Both the position numbers and the translations under genes were made by a program. Below the pieces are notes generated by a model. It had not been told where the DNA came from. It searched no databases and saw nothing but the letters and a program-made list of their open reading frames with translations. A stretch of 45,561 nt of DNA, from positions 1 to 45,561 of the forward strand of contig JANYFV010000370.1 in assembly GCA_025359635.1 (NCBI GenBank), written 5' to 3'. Below are positions 17,542 through 26,712 of the stretch, piece by piece (the first letter of the stretch is position 1; the number at the start of each line of letters is the position of its first letter). The DNA comes from Undibacterium sp. (GTDB taxonomy: Bacteria > Pseudomonadota > Gammaproteobacteria > Burkholderiales > Burkholderiaceae_D).

Positions 17542-18744
17542 TTGAGTACTTTTTTTGAAGCTGTAGTTGATTTTCTGTCCAATGGACTTACTCGTGCAAG
17601 CGCTTGGCAAGTCTTCATATTTACGATGGTGGTTACCCATATAACGATTGCAAGCGTCACAATATTTTTGCATCGTTGCCAGGCGCATCGCGCACTTGAA
17701 TTACATGCGATCCCAAGTCATTTCTTCCGGTTTTGGTTGTGGTTGACGACCGGGCAAGTGACCAAGGAATGGGCGGCTATTCATCGTAAGCATCACGCCA
17801 AATGTGAAACTGAAGAAGATCCACATAGCCCTGTCACGCGCGGTATTAAAAAAGTTTTGTTTGAAGGTGCCGAGTTATATCGGGCCGAGTCTAAAAACCT
17901 TGAAACCATGCAAAAATATGGTCACGGTACTCCCGATGACTGGGTAGAGCAAAACTTGTATACGCGGTTTAGCTGGTTTGGCATGGTTCTCATGTTAGCC
18001 GTCAATGTATTATTGTTTGGCGTTCTTGGAGTAACGGTTTGGGCAGTACAAATGATGTGGATCCCTATTACTGCTGCTGGGATTATTAATGGCATCGGAC
18101 ATTACTGGGGTTATAGAAATTATGATTGCGCTGATGCTTCGAGAAATATTTTACCCATAGGTATCTTGATTGGAGGTGAAGAGTTACACAACAATCACCA
18201 TACTTTTGGCACTTCTGCGAAATTGTCTTCAAAATGGTATGAATTCGATATTGGTTGGTTGTATATTCGCACTATGGAAATAATCGGTTTGGCAAAGGTC
18301 AAAAAAATTGCACCAGAACCCAAATTCTCTACCGCAAAAATTGTTGTCGACCTCGAAACTCTACAAGCAGTCATTACAAATCGTTATGATGTTATGGCGA
18401 AGTACACGAAGTTCTTACATAAGGCTTGGCGTACTGAAGTAGAACAATTACGAGCGAAATCTCAATTTGAAGAAGGTTTTTTGAAGACAGCGAAAAAACT
18501 GTTGCAACGTGAGCCAACTAAACTTGAGGCTCCTCAAAAACAGCAATTATCTGAATTGCTTGCTCACAGTAATGCATTAAAAACGATGCATGAAATGCGA
18601 GTAGAGCTTGGTTTAATTTGGGAGCGCTCAACAGTAAGTCGTGAACAGTTGGTCTGTCAGTTGCAGGACTGGTGTATTCGCGCTGAAGCATCCGGTATTC
18701 AGACCCTCTCAGATTTCTCACTTAGATTACGTAGCTATGCCTAA
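17542..18744 (+). CDS. Acyl-lipid/acyl-CoA fatty acid desaturase
   Basis: About 400-residue membrane di-iron desaturase, probably introducing a delta-9 double bond into acyl chains to adjust membrane fluidity. The three histidine boxes are present: HRCQAH (about 44-49), HRKHH (81-85) and HNNHH in GGEELHNNHHTFGTSAK. Hydrophobic segments lie before the first box and around residues 150-190. After the core comes a roughly 120-residue helical, charged C-terminal extension. No ATG start is available; TTG at 17542 has GGAG 11 bases upstream, and TTG at 17494 is a longer alternative. A terminator follows. No electron-donor gene is adjacent. Confidence 0.88.
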   Translation: MSTFFEAVVDFLSNGLTRASAWQVFIFTMVVTHITIASVTIFLHRCQAHRALELHAIPSHFFRFWLWLTTGQVTKEWAAIHRKHHAKCETEEDPHSPVTRGIKKVLFEGAELYRAESKNLETMQKYGHGTPDDWVEQNLYTRFSWFGMVLMLAVNVLLFGVLGVTVWAVQMMWIPITAAGIINGIGHYWGYRNYDCADASRNILPIGILIGGEELHNNHHTFGTSAKLSSKWYEFDIGWLYIRTMEIIGLAKVKKIAPEPKFSTAKIVVDLETLQAVITNRYDVMAKYTKFLHKAWRTEVEQLRAKSQFEEGFLKTAKKLLQREPTKLEAPQKQQLSELLAHSNALKTMHEMRVELGLIWERSTVSREQLVCQLQDWCIRAEASGIQTLSDFSLRLRSYA

Positions 18745-18778
18745 TTAATATAAATTACTCATAAATGATCTAGATTTA

Positions 18779-18808
18779 AACAGCGCCCTAAAATGGCGCT
18801 GTTTTTTT
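18779..18808 (+). terminator. Terminator after desaturase
   Basis: AACAGCGCC-CTAAAAT-GGCGCTGTT followed by T residues, 34 bases beyond the desaturase stop. Confidence 0.9.
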
Positions 18809-18846
18809 ATCTGAATATGTTTGGTGATGAATAAAGAAAAAACATG

Positions 18847-18876
18847 AAAAAAAACCCCGCCAGAGCAGGGTTTTTC
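18847..18876 (-). terminator. Terminator after rpmG
   Basis: On the minus strand AAAAACCC...GGGTTTTTTTT with GC pairs inside, 18 bases past the rpmG stop; it faces the desaturase terminator. Confidence 0.75.
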
Positions 18877-18893
18877 GATGAGAAAGCCAAGAT

Positions 18894-19061
18894 TTATTTA
18901 ATCTTAGTTTCTTTATAAATGACATGCTTACGTGCCTTGGGATCAAACTTCATGATCTCCATTTTTTCAGGCATAGTACGCTTGTTTTTTGATGTGGTAT
19001 AGAAATGACCTGTACCAGCAGTCGATTCCAGTTTGATTTTGTCGCGACCAGATTTAGCCAT
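18894..19061 (-). CDS. rpmG: 50S ribosomal protein L33
   Basis: 55-residue large-subunit ribosomal protein, read directly from the minus strand: it starts [18 protein letters not shown], contains [10 protein letters not shown] and [11 protein letters not shown], and ends [13 protein letters not shown]. The four zinc-binding cysteines of some L33 forms are absent, so this is the cysteine-free version. It lies 26 bases downstream of rpmB on the same strand, the usual rpmB-rpmG pair, with AGGAAAA as ribosome binding site. Confidence 0.97.
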   Translation of the reverse strand: MAKSGRDKIKLESTAGTGHFYTTSKNKRTMPEKMEIMKFDPKARKHVIYKETKIK

Positions 19062-19087
19062 GATATTTTCCTAACAGTGATTTTCGC

Positions 19088-19324
19088 TTAAACTTTTTCG
19101 CCGCGAGCACGCATGTCTACCAAAACGGCATCGATGCCAATTTTGTCAACAATACGCAAGCCTGCGTTAGACAAACGCAGGGAAACCCAGCGATTTTCTG
19201 ATTCTACGAAAAAGCGACGATTTTGCAGATTAGGCAAAAAGCGACGTTTAGTTTTATTGTTTGCATGGGAAACATTGTTGCCAACCATTGGCCCCTTCCC
19301 AGTAACTTGGCATACACGCGCCAT
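19088..19324 (-). CDS. rpmB: 50S ribosomal protein L28
   Basis: 78-residue ribosomal protein L28 with the typical start [29 protein letters not shown] and the end [20 protein letters not shown]. It is the first gene of the rpmB-rpmG operon and is preceded by CAAGGAG. Constitutive housekeeping gene of the large ribosomal subunit. Confidence 0.98.
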   Translation of the reverse strand: MARVCQVTGKGPMVGNNVSHANNKTKRRFLPNLQNRRFFVESENRWVSLRLSNAGLRIVDKIGIDAVLVDMRARGEKV

Positions 19325-19451
19325 GTTTCACTCCTTGATATGTTTCCGAAATTGGAAAAAACAGAGTATAACGAAAATTCTATGAATTATCAATGACTTG
19401 CGAAAAACAATTGTGTCTTAACTTGGATCGATATTTAACAATTTGAATTTC

Positions 19452-20126
19452 TCATATGTGACCGTGTTCTGCAAACGAGTAAACATTTGGATTTGCGATA
19501 ATGAAATGGTCTAGCACCCGGATATCCACCAGCGCCAATGCCTGTTTCAGCGTTGTTGTTAAAGATAAATCTGCTTGGCTAGGTTCACATGATCCAGATG
19601 GATGGTTGTGCGCCAGAATAATACTTGCCGCATTTTTATGAAGTGCCGCTTTGACGATCTCCCTGGGATAAACGCTGGCATGACTCAGTGTTCCGCGAAA
19701 TAGTTCTTCTGATGTGATTAGCCGATTTTTGATATCCAAAAATAATACAGCGAACGATTCGTAAGGTTTATTTCCAATCAAAAGCTGTAAGTAATTTTTA
19801 ACTGAGTCTGGTGACGATAAAGACGTATTCATCGTCAATTCTTCGGAAATGGAGCGCTGCGCTAGCTCTAGCACGGCATGCAATTGTGCATATTTTGCGG
19901 TACCAAGACCATGCATATTGGAAAAATCCTTGAGACTGGCAGCAAACAATGCATTAAGGGAGCCAAAATGACTTAGCATGTCACGGCCAAGATCAACGGC
20001 GCTTTTACCTTTTACACCAATGCGTAAAAATACCGCAAGGAGTTCTGCATCGGATAATGCCGCAGCGCCAAATTTTATCAAGCGTTCCCTTGGGCGTTGA
20101 TCTTCAGGCCAGTCGTTTATTGCCAT
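19452..20126 (-). CDS. radC: RadC/UPF0758 family JAB-domain protein
   Basis: 224-residue protein with an N-terminal helix-hairpin-helix region (WPEDQRPRERLIKFGAAALSDAELLAVFLRIG, then MHGLGTAKYAQL) and a C-terminal JAB/MPN metal-binding domain with HNHPSGSCEPSQAD (His173, His175, Asp186) and an upstream glutamate in SEELFRGTL. The family was once linked to DNA repair, but its biochemical role is unsettled. It sits next to rpmB-rpmG on the same strand, a common arrangement in proteobacteria, and diverges from the FKBP gene. I prefer the ATG at 20126 to a TTG one codon upstream. Confidence 0.92.
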   Translation of the reverse strand: MAINDWPEDQRPRERLIKFGAAALSDAELLAVFLRIGVKGKSAVDLGRDMLSHFGSLNALFAASLKDFSNMHGLGTAKYAQLHAVLELAQRSISEELTMNTSLSSPDSVKNYLQLLIGNKPYESFAVLFLDIKNRLITSEELFRGTLSHASVYPREIVKAALHKNAASIILAHNHPSGSCEPSQADLSLTTTLKQALALVDIRVLDHFIIANPNVYSFAEHGHI

Positions 20127-20246
20127 CAAATGATCCTTGAATGATTTAGAACAGACAGAGTCAGAGAGATCAGCCTGATTCAGAGAGAACGCGCAATCCG
20201 TGCTAGCTGGTTTACAATAGCGGCTTAAATCCTCCCATTCCCAATT

Positions 20247-20702
20247 ATGTCTTATTTGCCAACACTTGTCGTTACTAAAGATGCTTATTTAACTTTGCAT
20301 TACCGGCTTTCCGATATGGATGGCACCGATATCATCAGTACCTTCAACGATAGTCCTGCCACTTTACAAATGGGGAAAGGGCAGCTTGCACCCGGACTCG
20401 AGGCCGCATTACTTGGTTTGCAAGAAGGCTCACATACAAAACAGGAACTGACTGCAGAAAATGCTTTTGGTCCACGGAACCCAGATCTGATACAACGAGT
20501 TTCCTTATTGACCTTGAAGAAAAATTCTGCTTTCGGTGAGCAATACGCCATTGGTGATTTAGTCGATTTTGCAGCGCCATCAGGCGGTAAGTTTGCCGGG
20601 ATATTGAAAGCAATCGATGACGAGGGCGCATTATTTGATTTTAACCACCCGCTGGCAGGTCAATCTTTAATGTTAGAAGCAAAAATCATAGGCATCCTGT
20701 AG
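20247..20702 (+). CDS. fkpB: FKBP-type peptidyl-prolyl cis-trans isomerase (SlpA/FkpB-like)
   Basis: 151-residue cytoplasmic FKBP of the SlpA/SlyD-like type. [30 protein letters not shown] is the FKBP active-site region, followed by [15 protein letters not shown] and an insert-in-flap domain (roughly 75-125), then [21 protein letters not shown], the classic C-terminal motif. It catalyses proline isomerisation and can act as a chaperone. Next to ispH (22-base gap), as in E. coli and many relatives. Confidence 0.93.
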   Translation: MSYLPTLVVTKDAYLTLHYRLSDMDGTDIISTFNDSPATLQMGKGQLAPGLEAALLGLQEGSHTKQELTAENAFGPRNPDLIQRVSLLTLKKNSAFGEQYAIGDLVDFAAPSGGKFAGILKAIDDEGALFDFNHPLAGQSLMLEAKIIGIL

Positions 20703-20724
20703 GCGCAATACTCAAATACACAAT

Positions 20725-21660
20725 ATGAATAAAGAAATTTTACTAGCTCAGCCAAGAGGATTTTGTGCTGGTGTTGACCGCGCAATCGAAATCGTAGAGC
20801 GGGCGTTGCAACAGTTTGGCGCGCCTATCTATGTGCGTCATGAAATTGTGCACAATGCATATGTCGTCAATGATTTGAGGCAGAAGGGTGCCGTTTTCAT
20901 TGAGGAACTGGACGATGTTCCACCAGGAAATACGGTTATTTTTTCAGCACATGGAGTTTCTCAGTCGGTCAGAGATGATGCGGAAGCACGAGGTTTGACT
21001 GTGTTTGATGCAACCTGTCCTCTAGTGACAAAAGTGCATATTGAAGTCGCAAAAATGCGACGCGAGGAACGCGAAATTATCATGATCGGGCATCATGGTC
21101 ACCCGGAAGTCGAAGGTACGATGGGGCAGAGTGATGGCGGTATGTATTTGGTCGAGACTGTTGATGATGTGGTGAAGCTACAGGTTACTGATCCAGATCT
21201 ATTGGCCTATGTGACCCAAACTACTTTATCGGTTGATGATACTTTGGATATCATCGCTTCCCTCAAGCAGAAATACCCAAATATCCGCGAACCCAAAAAA
21301 GGGGATATTTGCTATGCGACTACCAATCGTCAAGAGGCTGTTAAATTTATGGCACCTCAAGTCGATTTAGTCATCGTCGTAGGTAGTGCAAATAGTTCAA
21401 ATTCTAATCGTTTGCGAGAAGTCTCACAAAAAATGGGAACGGCTTCCTATATGGTTGATAATGCCGACCAAATCAACCCGGACTGGATTGTTGATTGTGA
21501 TCGAATTGGTGTTACCGCAGGCGCGTCTGCACCAGAAGTACTGGTTAAACAAGTCATTGATCGACTAAAACAACTCGGTGCCAAAAGTGTACGGACTTTG
21601 GAAGGGGTTGAAGAGAACGTGATGTTTCCGATGCCAAAAGGCTTATCAATTTCAAAGTAA
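20725..21660 (+). CDS. ispH: 4-hydroxy-3-methylbut-2-enyl diphosphate reductase
   Basis: 311-residue IspH, the last enzyme of the MEP isoprenoid pathway, which reduces HMBPP to IPP and DMAPP with a [4Fe-4S] cluster. The three cluster cysteines are Cys14 ([11 protein letters not shown]), Cys98 (DATCPLV) and Cys196 ([11 protein letters not shown]). HEIVHN, SAHGVS and [11 protein letters not shown] supply substrate-binding residues, and SSNSNRL the diphosphate site. Full length. Likely co-transcribed with fkpB. No clear terminator follows. Confidence 0.97.
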   Translation: MNKEILLAQPRGFCAGVDRAIEIVERALQQFGAPIYVRHEIVHNAYVVNDLRQKGAVFIEELDDVPPGNTVIFSAHGVSQSVRDDAEARGLTVFDATCPLVTKVHIEVAKMRREEREIIMIGHHGHPEVEGTMGQSDGGMYLVETVDDVVKLQVTDPDLLAYVTQTTLSVDDTLDIIASLKQKYPNIREPKKGDICYATTNRQEAVKFMAPQVDLVIVVGSANSSNSNRLREVSQKMGTASYMVDNADQINPDWIVDCDRIGVTAGASAPEVLVKQVIDRLKQLGAKSVRTLEGVEENVMFPMPKGLSISK

Positions 21661-22051
21661 CTCATTGACTGAATGTTGATTTTAGCCGCCCTGATACCAT
21701 ATTCACGGCGCAAATAGGTGGTATTTTAAGGACATCTTTTATGTTTTTAGAATGAGTGATTGGTATATTTGACTGAATGCTTGAAAATGCTGAACATTTT
21801 TAATTTCCATGAGTCGAATTGACATTGTTGCGACTTGATCAAAGCTCCAATGGCAGGGGAAATTGACAGGGGCATCAATAGAATTCGAAGTGGAAAATTG
21901 CCACACGGTGCACAATTTTTGCAATAGTTGAAAAATGGATTTCAACGGTATGCCGAAGCATGGGTGTACCGTTTTTATTATTTGAGGTAATTTTAGGATG
22001 ATGATTTTTCAGTCTGTATGAAAAATTTAATTCTTTAATAAAGGAAAAAGC
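21661..22051. other. 391-base intergenic region between ispH and livH
   Basis: No gene found. It holds TTGACA at 21819-21824 and 21863-21868 without convincing -10 partners, and a bulged hairpin at about 21949-21974 (ACGGT-ATGC-CGAA-GCAT-bulge-ACCGT, then TTTTTATT) that could act as a weak terminator or leader structure. An inverted repeat TTTTTCA...TGAAAAA lies at 22005-22025. The livH promoter and control presumably sit here. Confidence 0.5.
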
Positions 22052-22981
22052 ATGGAGACATTCATCCAGCAAATTATTAACGGTATGGTGCTAGGCAGCA
22101 TGTATGCCTTGGTGGCGCTAGGTTACACCATGGTTTATGGCGTGCTGAACTTGATTAACTTCGCTCACGGCGATGTTTTAATGGTCGGAGCGATGGTCGG
22201 CTTGAGCATTTTAAAGGTGCTTCAAGTGGTTGCGCCCAACTTGCCTGGCATAGTTCAGTTGATCATTGCAATCCTCGGTGCGATTCCTGTTTGTATCGCC
22301 GTTAACGTGCTGATAGAACGGGTTGCGTATCGAAAATTACGTAATGCGCCTAGGCTTGCTCCCCTTATTACTGCAATTGGTGTATCTACGCTAGTGCAGA
22401 CATTTGCCATGATCATTTGGGGTCGTAGTCCCCTCCCTTTTCCTTCGATCATGCCATCGACACCTGTAGAAATAGGCGGTGCCGTGATTTCTCAAACGCA
22501 GATTTTATTATTGGTCTTGGCGACATTGGCCATGCTTGCACTGGTGCTGTTAGTGGAAAAAACTAAAATGGGCCGCGCGATGCGGGCTGTTGCCGAAAAT
22601 CCGCGTGTAGCAGGATTGATGGGTGTGGACTCAAATAAAGTCATCGTTGCCACTTTTGCGATCGGTGCGGCATTGGCAGCAATCGCCGGTGTGATGTGGG
22701 TTGCCAATTATTCCTCGGCACAATTTGCCATGGGTTTAATGCCAGGTCTAAAAGCGTTTTGTGCATCTGTTTTGGGTGGTATCGGTAATATTTATGGTGC
22801 GATGTTGGGCGGCATCATTTTGGGCTTGATTGAGAGCTTGGGTGCTGGTTACATCGGTGACCTCACCGGAGGTATTTTCGGTAGTCAGTATCAGGATATT
22901 TTTGCATTTATTGTATTGATCATCGTTTTGACATTTCGCCCTTCCGGCATTATGGGTGAACGTGTTGCTGATCGAGCCTAG
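22052..22981 (+). CDS. livH: Branched-chain amino acid ABC transporter permease LivH
   Basis: 309-residue permease, one half of the inner-membrane channel for leucine, isoleucine, valine or related substrates. Typical start QQIINGMVLGSMYALVALGYTMVYGVLNLINFAHGDVLMVGA and the EAA-like loop MRAVAENPRVAGLMGVDSNKVI. About eight hydrophobic helices. RBS AAAGGAAAAA precedes the ATG. First gene of livH-livM-livG-livF; the periplasmic binding protein is not in this operon. Confidence 0.95.
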   Translation: METFIQQIINGMVLGSMYALVALGYTMVYGVLNLINFAHGDVLMVGAMVGLSILKVLQVVAPNLPGIVQLIIAILGAIPVCIAVNVLIERVAYRKLRNAPRLAPLITAIGVSTLVQTFAMIIWGRSPLPFPSIMPSTPVEIGGAVISQTQILLLVLATLAMLALVLLVEKTKMGRAMRAVAENPRVAGLMGVDSNKVIVATFAIGAALAAIAGVMWVANYSSAQFAMGLMPGLKAFCASVLGGIGNIYGAMLGGIILGLIESLGAGYIGDLTGGIFGSQYQDIFAFIVLIIVLTFRPSGIMGERVADRA

Positions 22982-22990
22982 GAGAAGTTG

Positions 22991-24181
22991 ATGTCAACTC
23001 TATTTAATATAAAGAGCAATCCGGCTAAGGCATACACAAGTTTTGCGTTATTGGGAATTTTGCTATTGGTTTTCCCCTTCGTGGCCGCCAATTTTGGTAA
23101 TTCCTGGGTGCGTATTATCGATTTTGCGTTGCTTTATATCATGCTCGCTTTAGGTTTGAATATTGTGGTCGGATTCACTGGACTTCTCGATCTTGGTTAC
23201 ATCGCTTTTTATGCCGTCGGTGCTTACCTCGCTGCTTTATTCGGTTCACCTCAGTTTGCCTTATTGCTGGAATCTGTTGTCGACAATTATCCTGCATTGG
23301 GTAATTTCCTGGTCACCATGTTCGGATCAGAAATCACACAGAATGGTATTCATCTTTCAGTTTGGTTGATTGTTCCGATGGCCGCCCTAACCGCCGGGTT
23401 ATTTGGAGTAATACTCGGAGCACCGACACTAAAATTACGTGGTGATTATTTGGCGATAGTCACTTTAGGGTTTGGCCAGATAATTCGTATTTTTATGAAT
23501 AATTTAAATTCCCCAGTCAATCTCACCAATGGCCCGCAAGGTATCAACATGATCGATCCAGTGCGGATTTTTGGTTTTTCTTTGGGTGGAGATGCAGATG
23601 CAAATGCGACTGTACATATTGGCAGCTTGAGTATGCCTTCGGTCAATGCCTATTACTTCTTGTTTTTGGTCTTTTGTATTGCGATCGTCATTGTTTCGAT
23701 TCGTTTGCAAAACTCCCGCTTAGGTCGAGCCTGGGTGGCGATACGCGAGGATGAAATTGCCGCTAAGGCGATGGGTATCAATACCAGAAACATGAAATTA
23801 CTGGCGTTCTCTATGGGGGCTTCATTTGCAGGTGTTTCGGGTGCAATGTTCGCATCTTTTCAAGGTTTCGTCTCACCAGAGTCGTTTTCGTTGACTGAGT
23901 CGATCGTCATTCTCGCCATGGTGGTGTTAGGCGGCATTGGGCATATACCCGGAGTTATTCTCGGTGCAGTTTTACTCGCTGCTTTGCCTGAGGTTCTGCG
24001 CCATGTTGTTGAGCCTGCACAAAATCTGCTGTTCGGGAAAGTGTTGATCGAAGCTGAAGTCTTGCGTCAATTACTCTATGGATTTGCTTTGGTCGCGATT
24101 ATGCTGAATCGACCTTCAGGTTTGTGGCCATCACCAAAACACGAAGATAGAATTACTAGCGCAAATGAAGCTGCAGCATAA
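22991..24181 (+). CDS. livM: Branched-chain amino acid ABC transporter permease LivM
   Basis: 396-residue second permease. It has the LivM hallmarks LGLNIVVGFTGLLDLGYIAFYAVGAYLAAL, GAPTLKLRGDYLAIVTLGFGQIIRI and the loop SRLGRAWVAIREDEIAAKAMGINTRNMKLLAF that contacts the ATPases. The ATG at 22991 with GGAGAAG nearby is taken; an upstream TTG adds one codon. It is 9 bases after livH, in the same operon. Confidence 0.95.
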   Translation: MSTLFNIKSNPAKAYTSFALLGILLLVFPFVAANFGNSWVRIIDFALLYIMLALGLNIVVGFTGLLDLGYIAFYAVGAYLAALFGSPQFALLLESVVDNYPALGNFLVTMFGSEITQNGIHLSVWLIVPMAALTAGLFGVILGAPTLKLRGDYLAIVTLGFGQIIRIFMNNLNSPVNLTNGPQGINMIDPVRIFGFSLGGDADANATVHIGSLSMPSVNAYYFLFLVFCIAIVIVSIRLQNSRLGRAWVAIREDEIAAKAMGINTRNMKLLAFSMGASFAGVSGAMFASFQGFVSPESFSLTESIVILAMVVLGGIGHIPGVILGAVLLAALPEVLRHVVEPAQNLLFGKVLIEAEVLRQLLYGFALVAIMLNRPSGLWPSPKHEDRITSANEAAA

Positions 24182-24192
24182 GGAATACAGAC

Positions 24193-24963
24193 ATGACTGA
24201 ACAGACTATTTTGAAAATTGAAGGCGCCAATAAACGATTTGGCGGCTTGCAAGCATTGTCCAATGTGGGTATCAATATAAAGCGCGGTCAAATTTACGGT
24301 TTAATTGGTCCCAATGGCGCTGGCAAGACGACTTTTTTTAATGTTATTACCGGTTTGTATCAACCTGATTCCGGTAGTTTTGAACTTGATGGAAAACCTT
24401 TTTCGCCAACTGCTCCGCATGATGTCGCAAAGGCGGGAATTGCACGTACCTTTCAAAATATTCGTCTTTTTGGGGAAATGACAGCAATAGAAAACGTCAT
24501 GGTGGGCAGACATATTCGTACTCATCAGACCTTGTTCGGCGCGATTTTTCGCCATTCTGCGGCTCGTAAAGAAGAGATTGAAATTCGTGAGCGCGCTCAA
24601 GAGTTGCTTGATTTTGTTGGAATTGGACAATTTTCGGATCGTACCTCTAAATTTTTGTCGTACGGCGATCAACGTAGACTCGAAATTGCTCGTGCGTTAG
24701 CAACAGATCCAAAATTACTGGCTCTAGATGAGCCTGCCGCAGGGATGAACGCTACAGAAAAACTCGCCTTGCGCGAATTGCTAGTCAAAATCAAAGCGGA
24801 AGGTAAAACGATTTTGCTGATTGAGCATGATGTTAAGTTAATGATGGGTTTGTGTGATCGCATGACTGTGCTTGACTACGGAAAGCCAATTGCTGAAGGT
24901 TTGCCTGCGGACATTCAGAAAAATCCTGCAGTCATTGAAGCGTATTTGGGAGGTGGCCATTAA
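24193..24963 (+). CDS. livG: Branched-chain amino acid ABC transporter ATPase LivG
   Basis: 256-residue ATP-binding subunit. Walker A GPNGAGKTT at 39-47, LivG-type signature LSYGDQRRLEIARAL, Walker B LLALDEPAAGMN and switch histidine in LLIEHDVKLMM. The C-terminus AVIEAYLGGGH is typical. Its stop codon overlaps the livF start by one base (TAATG), indicating coupled translation. Confidence 0.95.
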   Translation: MTEQTILKIEGANKRFGGLQALSNVGINIKRGQIYGLIGPNGAGKTTFFNVITGLYQPDSGSFELDGKPFSPTAPHDVAKAGIARTFQNIRLFGEMTAIENVMVGRHIRTHQTLFGAIFRHSAARKEEIEIRERAQELLDFVGIGQFSDRTSKFLSYGDQRRLEIARALATDPKLLALDEPAAGMNATEKLALRELLVKIKAEGKTILLIEHDVKLMMGLCDRMTVLDYGKPIAEGLPADIQKNPAVIEAYLGGGH

Positions 24964-25688
24964 TGGTTGAGAATGTATTAAAGGTACGCAATCTTCAAGT
25001 TGCATATGGTGGTATTAAAGCTGTCAAGGGTGTTGATCTCGAAGTCAATAAAGGTGAGTTGATTACCTTGATTGGTGCCAATGGCGCTGGGAAGACGACG
25101 ACCTTAAAAGCGATTACAGGCACCTTGCCTAGCTGCACCGTAGAGGGCGATATTATCTACAATGGCAAATCGATAAAGGATATGAACTCGTTCGAGTTGG
25201 TGAAAAATCATCTTGCCATGGTGCCGGAAGGTCGCGGAGTTTTTACTCGTATGTCGATTCATGAAAATTTGATGATGGGCGCCTACATCCGAAACGATAA
25301 AGCGGGAATCGATGTCGATATCGAAAAATGGTTTTCTGTGTTTCCTCGCTTAAAAGAGCGTTCTGCGCAATTGGCTGGCACTTTGTCTGGTGGTGAGCAA
25401 CAAATGCTCGCTATGGCACGTGCCCTAATGAGTCATCCAAATTTGCTGTTATTGGATGAGCCTTCGATGGGATTATCTCCCATTATGGTCGAAAAAATCT
25501 TTGAAGTGATTCGCAATGTTTCAGCGCAAGGTGTGACTATTTTGCTGGTTGAACAAAATGCTAAACTTGCTTTACAAGCTGCGCATCGCGCTTATGTGAT
25601 GGACTCTGGGCTTATCACCATGAGTGGAAACGCCAGTGATATGTTGAATGACCCGAAAGTACAGGCCGCCTATTTAGGCGAAGGCTGA
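24963..25688 (+). CDS. livF: Branched-chain amino acid ABC transporter ATPase LivF
   Basis: 241-residue second ATPase. Walker A GANGAGKTT (38-46), signature TLSGGEQQMLAMARAL, Walker B LLLLDEPSMGLSP and switch VEQNAK. LAMVPEGRGVFTRMSIHENLMMGAY is a LivF hallmark. Last gene of the operon, overlapping livG by one base and ended by a strong terminator. Confidence 0.95.
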   Translation: MVENVLKVRNLQVAYGGIKAVKGVDLEVNKGELITLIGANGAGKTTTLKAITGTLPSCTVEGDIIYNGKSIKDMNSFELVKNHLAMVPEGRGVFTRMSIHENLMMGAYIRNDKAGIDVDIEKWFSVFPRLKERSAQLAGTLSGGEQQMLAMARALMSHPNLLLLDEPSMGLSPIMVEKIFEVIRNVSAQGVTILLVEQNAKLALQAAHRAYVMDSGLITMSGNASDMLNDPKVQAAYLGEG

Positions 25689-25703
25689 TCGCTTTTGATA
25701 TAA

Positions 25704-25738
25704 AAAATGCCCCGAAAAAACTCGGGGCATTTTTTTAT
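25704..25738. terminator. Bidirectional terminator between livF and the phasin gene
   Basis: ATGCCCCGA-AAAAAC-TCGGGGCAT flanked by A-run and T-run, so it can serve both convergent transcripts. Confidence 0.9.
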
Positions 25739-25770
25739 GCTAACTTCTATCTCTACAAAAGAAATTTGAG

Positions 25771-26340
25771 TTATTTTTTAGCGGTTGTGCGTGGTGTTGC
25801 TTTGGTCGCAGCTTGTGTGATTTGTTTTACGGCGGTATTCATGTTAGCTTCAATCGTTTCAACCGCTTGCTTGCTTGTTTTGGTCAAATGATCGTAACCA
25901 GCACTTGCATTGCCAATAGCATTTTTTACAAATTCCACTACACCTTCAGAGCCAGATGGTGCATTTTTTGAGACTTCTTCAAACAATGCCAGCACTTTGC
26001 GATTTGTTTCTGTGATCTGAGTCTCTGCTGCCAAGGTGAATTCAGCTTGAGCGCTAGAAGCGATTGTGGCTAAATGACGGCCATAAGCCAAGGCTTTTTC
26101 TGCCGTTGGTTGTACTTGGCTTGTTGATAAGCTAAAAAATTCTTGCGGGTCTTTTGCTGAAAGCAATTGTTTTGCTGTCGCAGTGGATTCTTCAATTGAT
26201 GTTTTAACTACTGTCATGTTCAATTCAACAAATTTTTCAACACCTTCAAAAACTTTGCCAGTGAGAGCAGTCATCATAGCCAGGTGAGTGTCAAAATTTG
26301 CTTTAGTCGCTGCAGAAAATTGTTCAGGTGCTGTAAACAT
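25771..26340 (-). CDS. phaP: Phasin family protein
   Basis: 189-residue phasin, a small amphipathic, Ala/Thr/Glu/Lys-rich helical protein without cysteines that coats polyhydroxyalkanoate granules. The start MFTAPEQFSAATKANFDTHLAM and ELNMTVVKTSIEES match the PhaP family of Burkholderiales; the C-terminus is a Lys/Thr/Ala-rich tail. It implies that the organism makes PHB, although no synthase gene lies in the window. The upstream region contains repeats that look like PhaR-type operators. RBS AGGAG before the ATG. Confidence 0.93.
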   Translation of the reverse strand: MFTAPEQFSAATKANFDTHLAMMTALTGKVFEGVEKFVELNMTVVKTSIEESTATAKQLLSAKDPQEFFSLSTSQVQPTAEKALAYGRHLATIASSAQAEFTLAAETQITETNRKVLALFEEVSKNAPSGSEGVVEFVKNAIGNASAGYDHLTKTSKQAVETIEANMNTAVKQITQAATKATPRTTAKK

Positions 26341-26407
26341 GGAATTCTCCTAATGGAAGATGAAATTGAAAACAATAGTGACACTAAAATTTAATAATTT
26401 GAAAAAA

Positions 26408-26500
26408 TTGTGCGGTGCAATAATTCATATTCTATTGCATAAAATCACGAAGTCAAGCTAATTTTGTGCATTGCAATAATTTAATTTTTTATTATTGCAA
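26408..26500 (-). promoter_or_regulatory. Candidate PhaR operator array upstream of phasin
   Basis: TTGTGCGGTGCAATAATT (26408-26425) and TTGTGCATTGCAATAATT (26464-26481) are direct repeats 56 bases apart differing only in the central dinucleotide; TATTGCA (26433-26439) and TTATTGCAA (26492-26500) are further half sites. Phasin genes in related bacteria are repressed by PhaR at TGC-N-GCA-type sites; assignment is inference from that. Confidence 0.55.
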
Positions 26501-26610
26501 ATAGGTATTGAACAACCATCAATATATATTTATGGCAAAAAACTTTGCTTAACTTCAATTGATTATCTGGATTAATTGTGACCTCTTAATGAAATTTACG
26601 ACGTATGTTA

Positions 26611-26647
26611 GACTCAGTATCAAGATCCCTGATCTTGATCCGAGGTC
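26611..26647. repeat. Long inverted repeat upstream of thioesterase
   Basis: Perfect core ATCAAGATC-CCT-GATCTTGAT (26619-26639), with outer arms GACTC and GAGGTC extending the pairing with small bulges. No T-run follows. Lies 66 bases before the thioesterase start. Confidence 0.6.
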
Positions 26648-26712
26648 TATTAATTCGTAAATTAGGTGCAAAATTCAGGCTGGATTTAAATTTATATAGT
26701 GAATAAATTGAT

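Larger units (their letters stand above)
26341..26712. other. 372-base divergent intergenic region between phasin and thioesterase
   Basis: No gene found. AT-rich. It carries two TTGTGC-NN-TGCAATAATT repeats and two more TATTGCA-type half sites (26408-26500) near the phasin start, and a long inverted repeat at 26611-26647 nearer the thioesterase. Confidence 0.7.
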
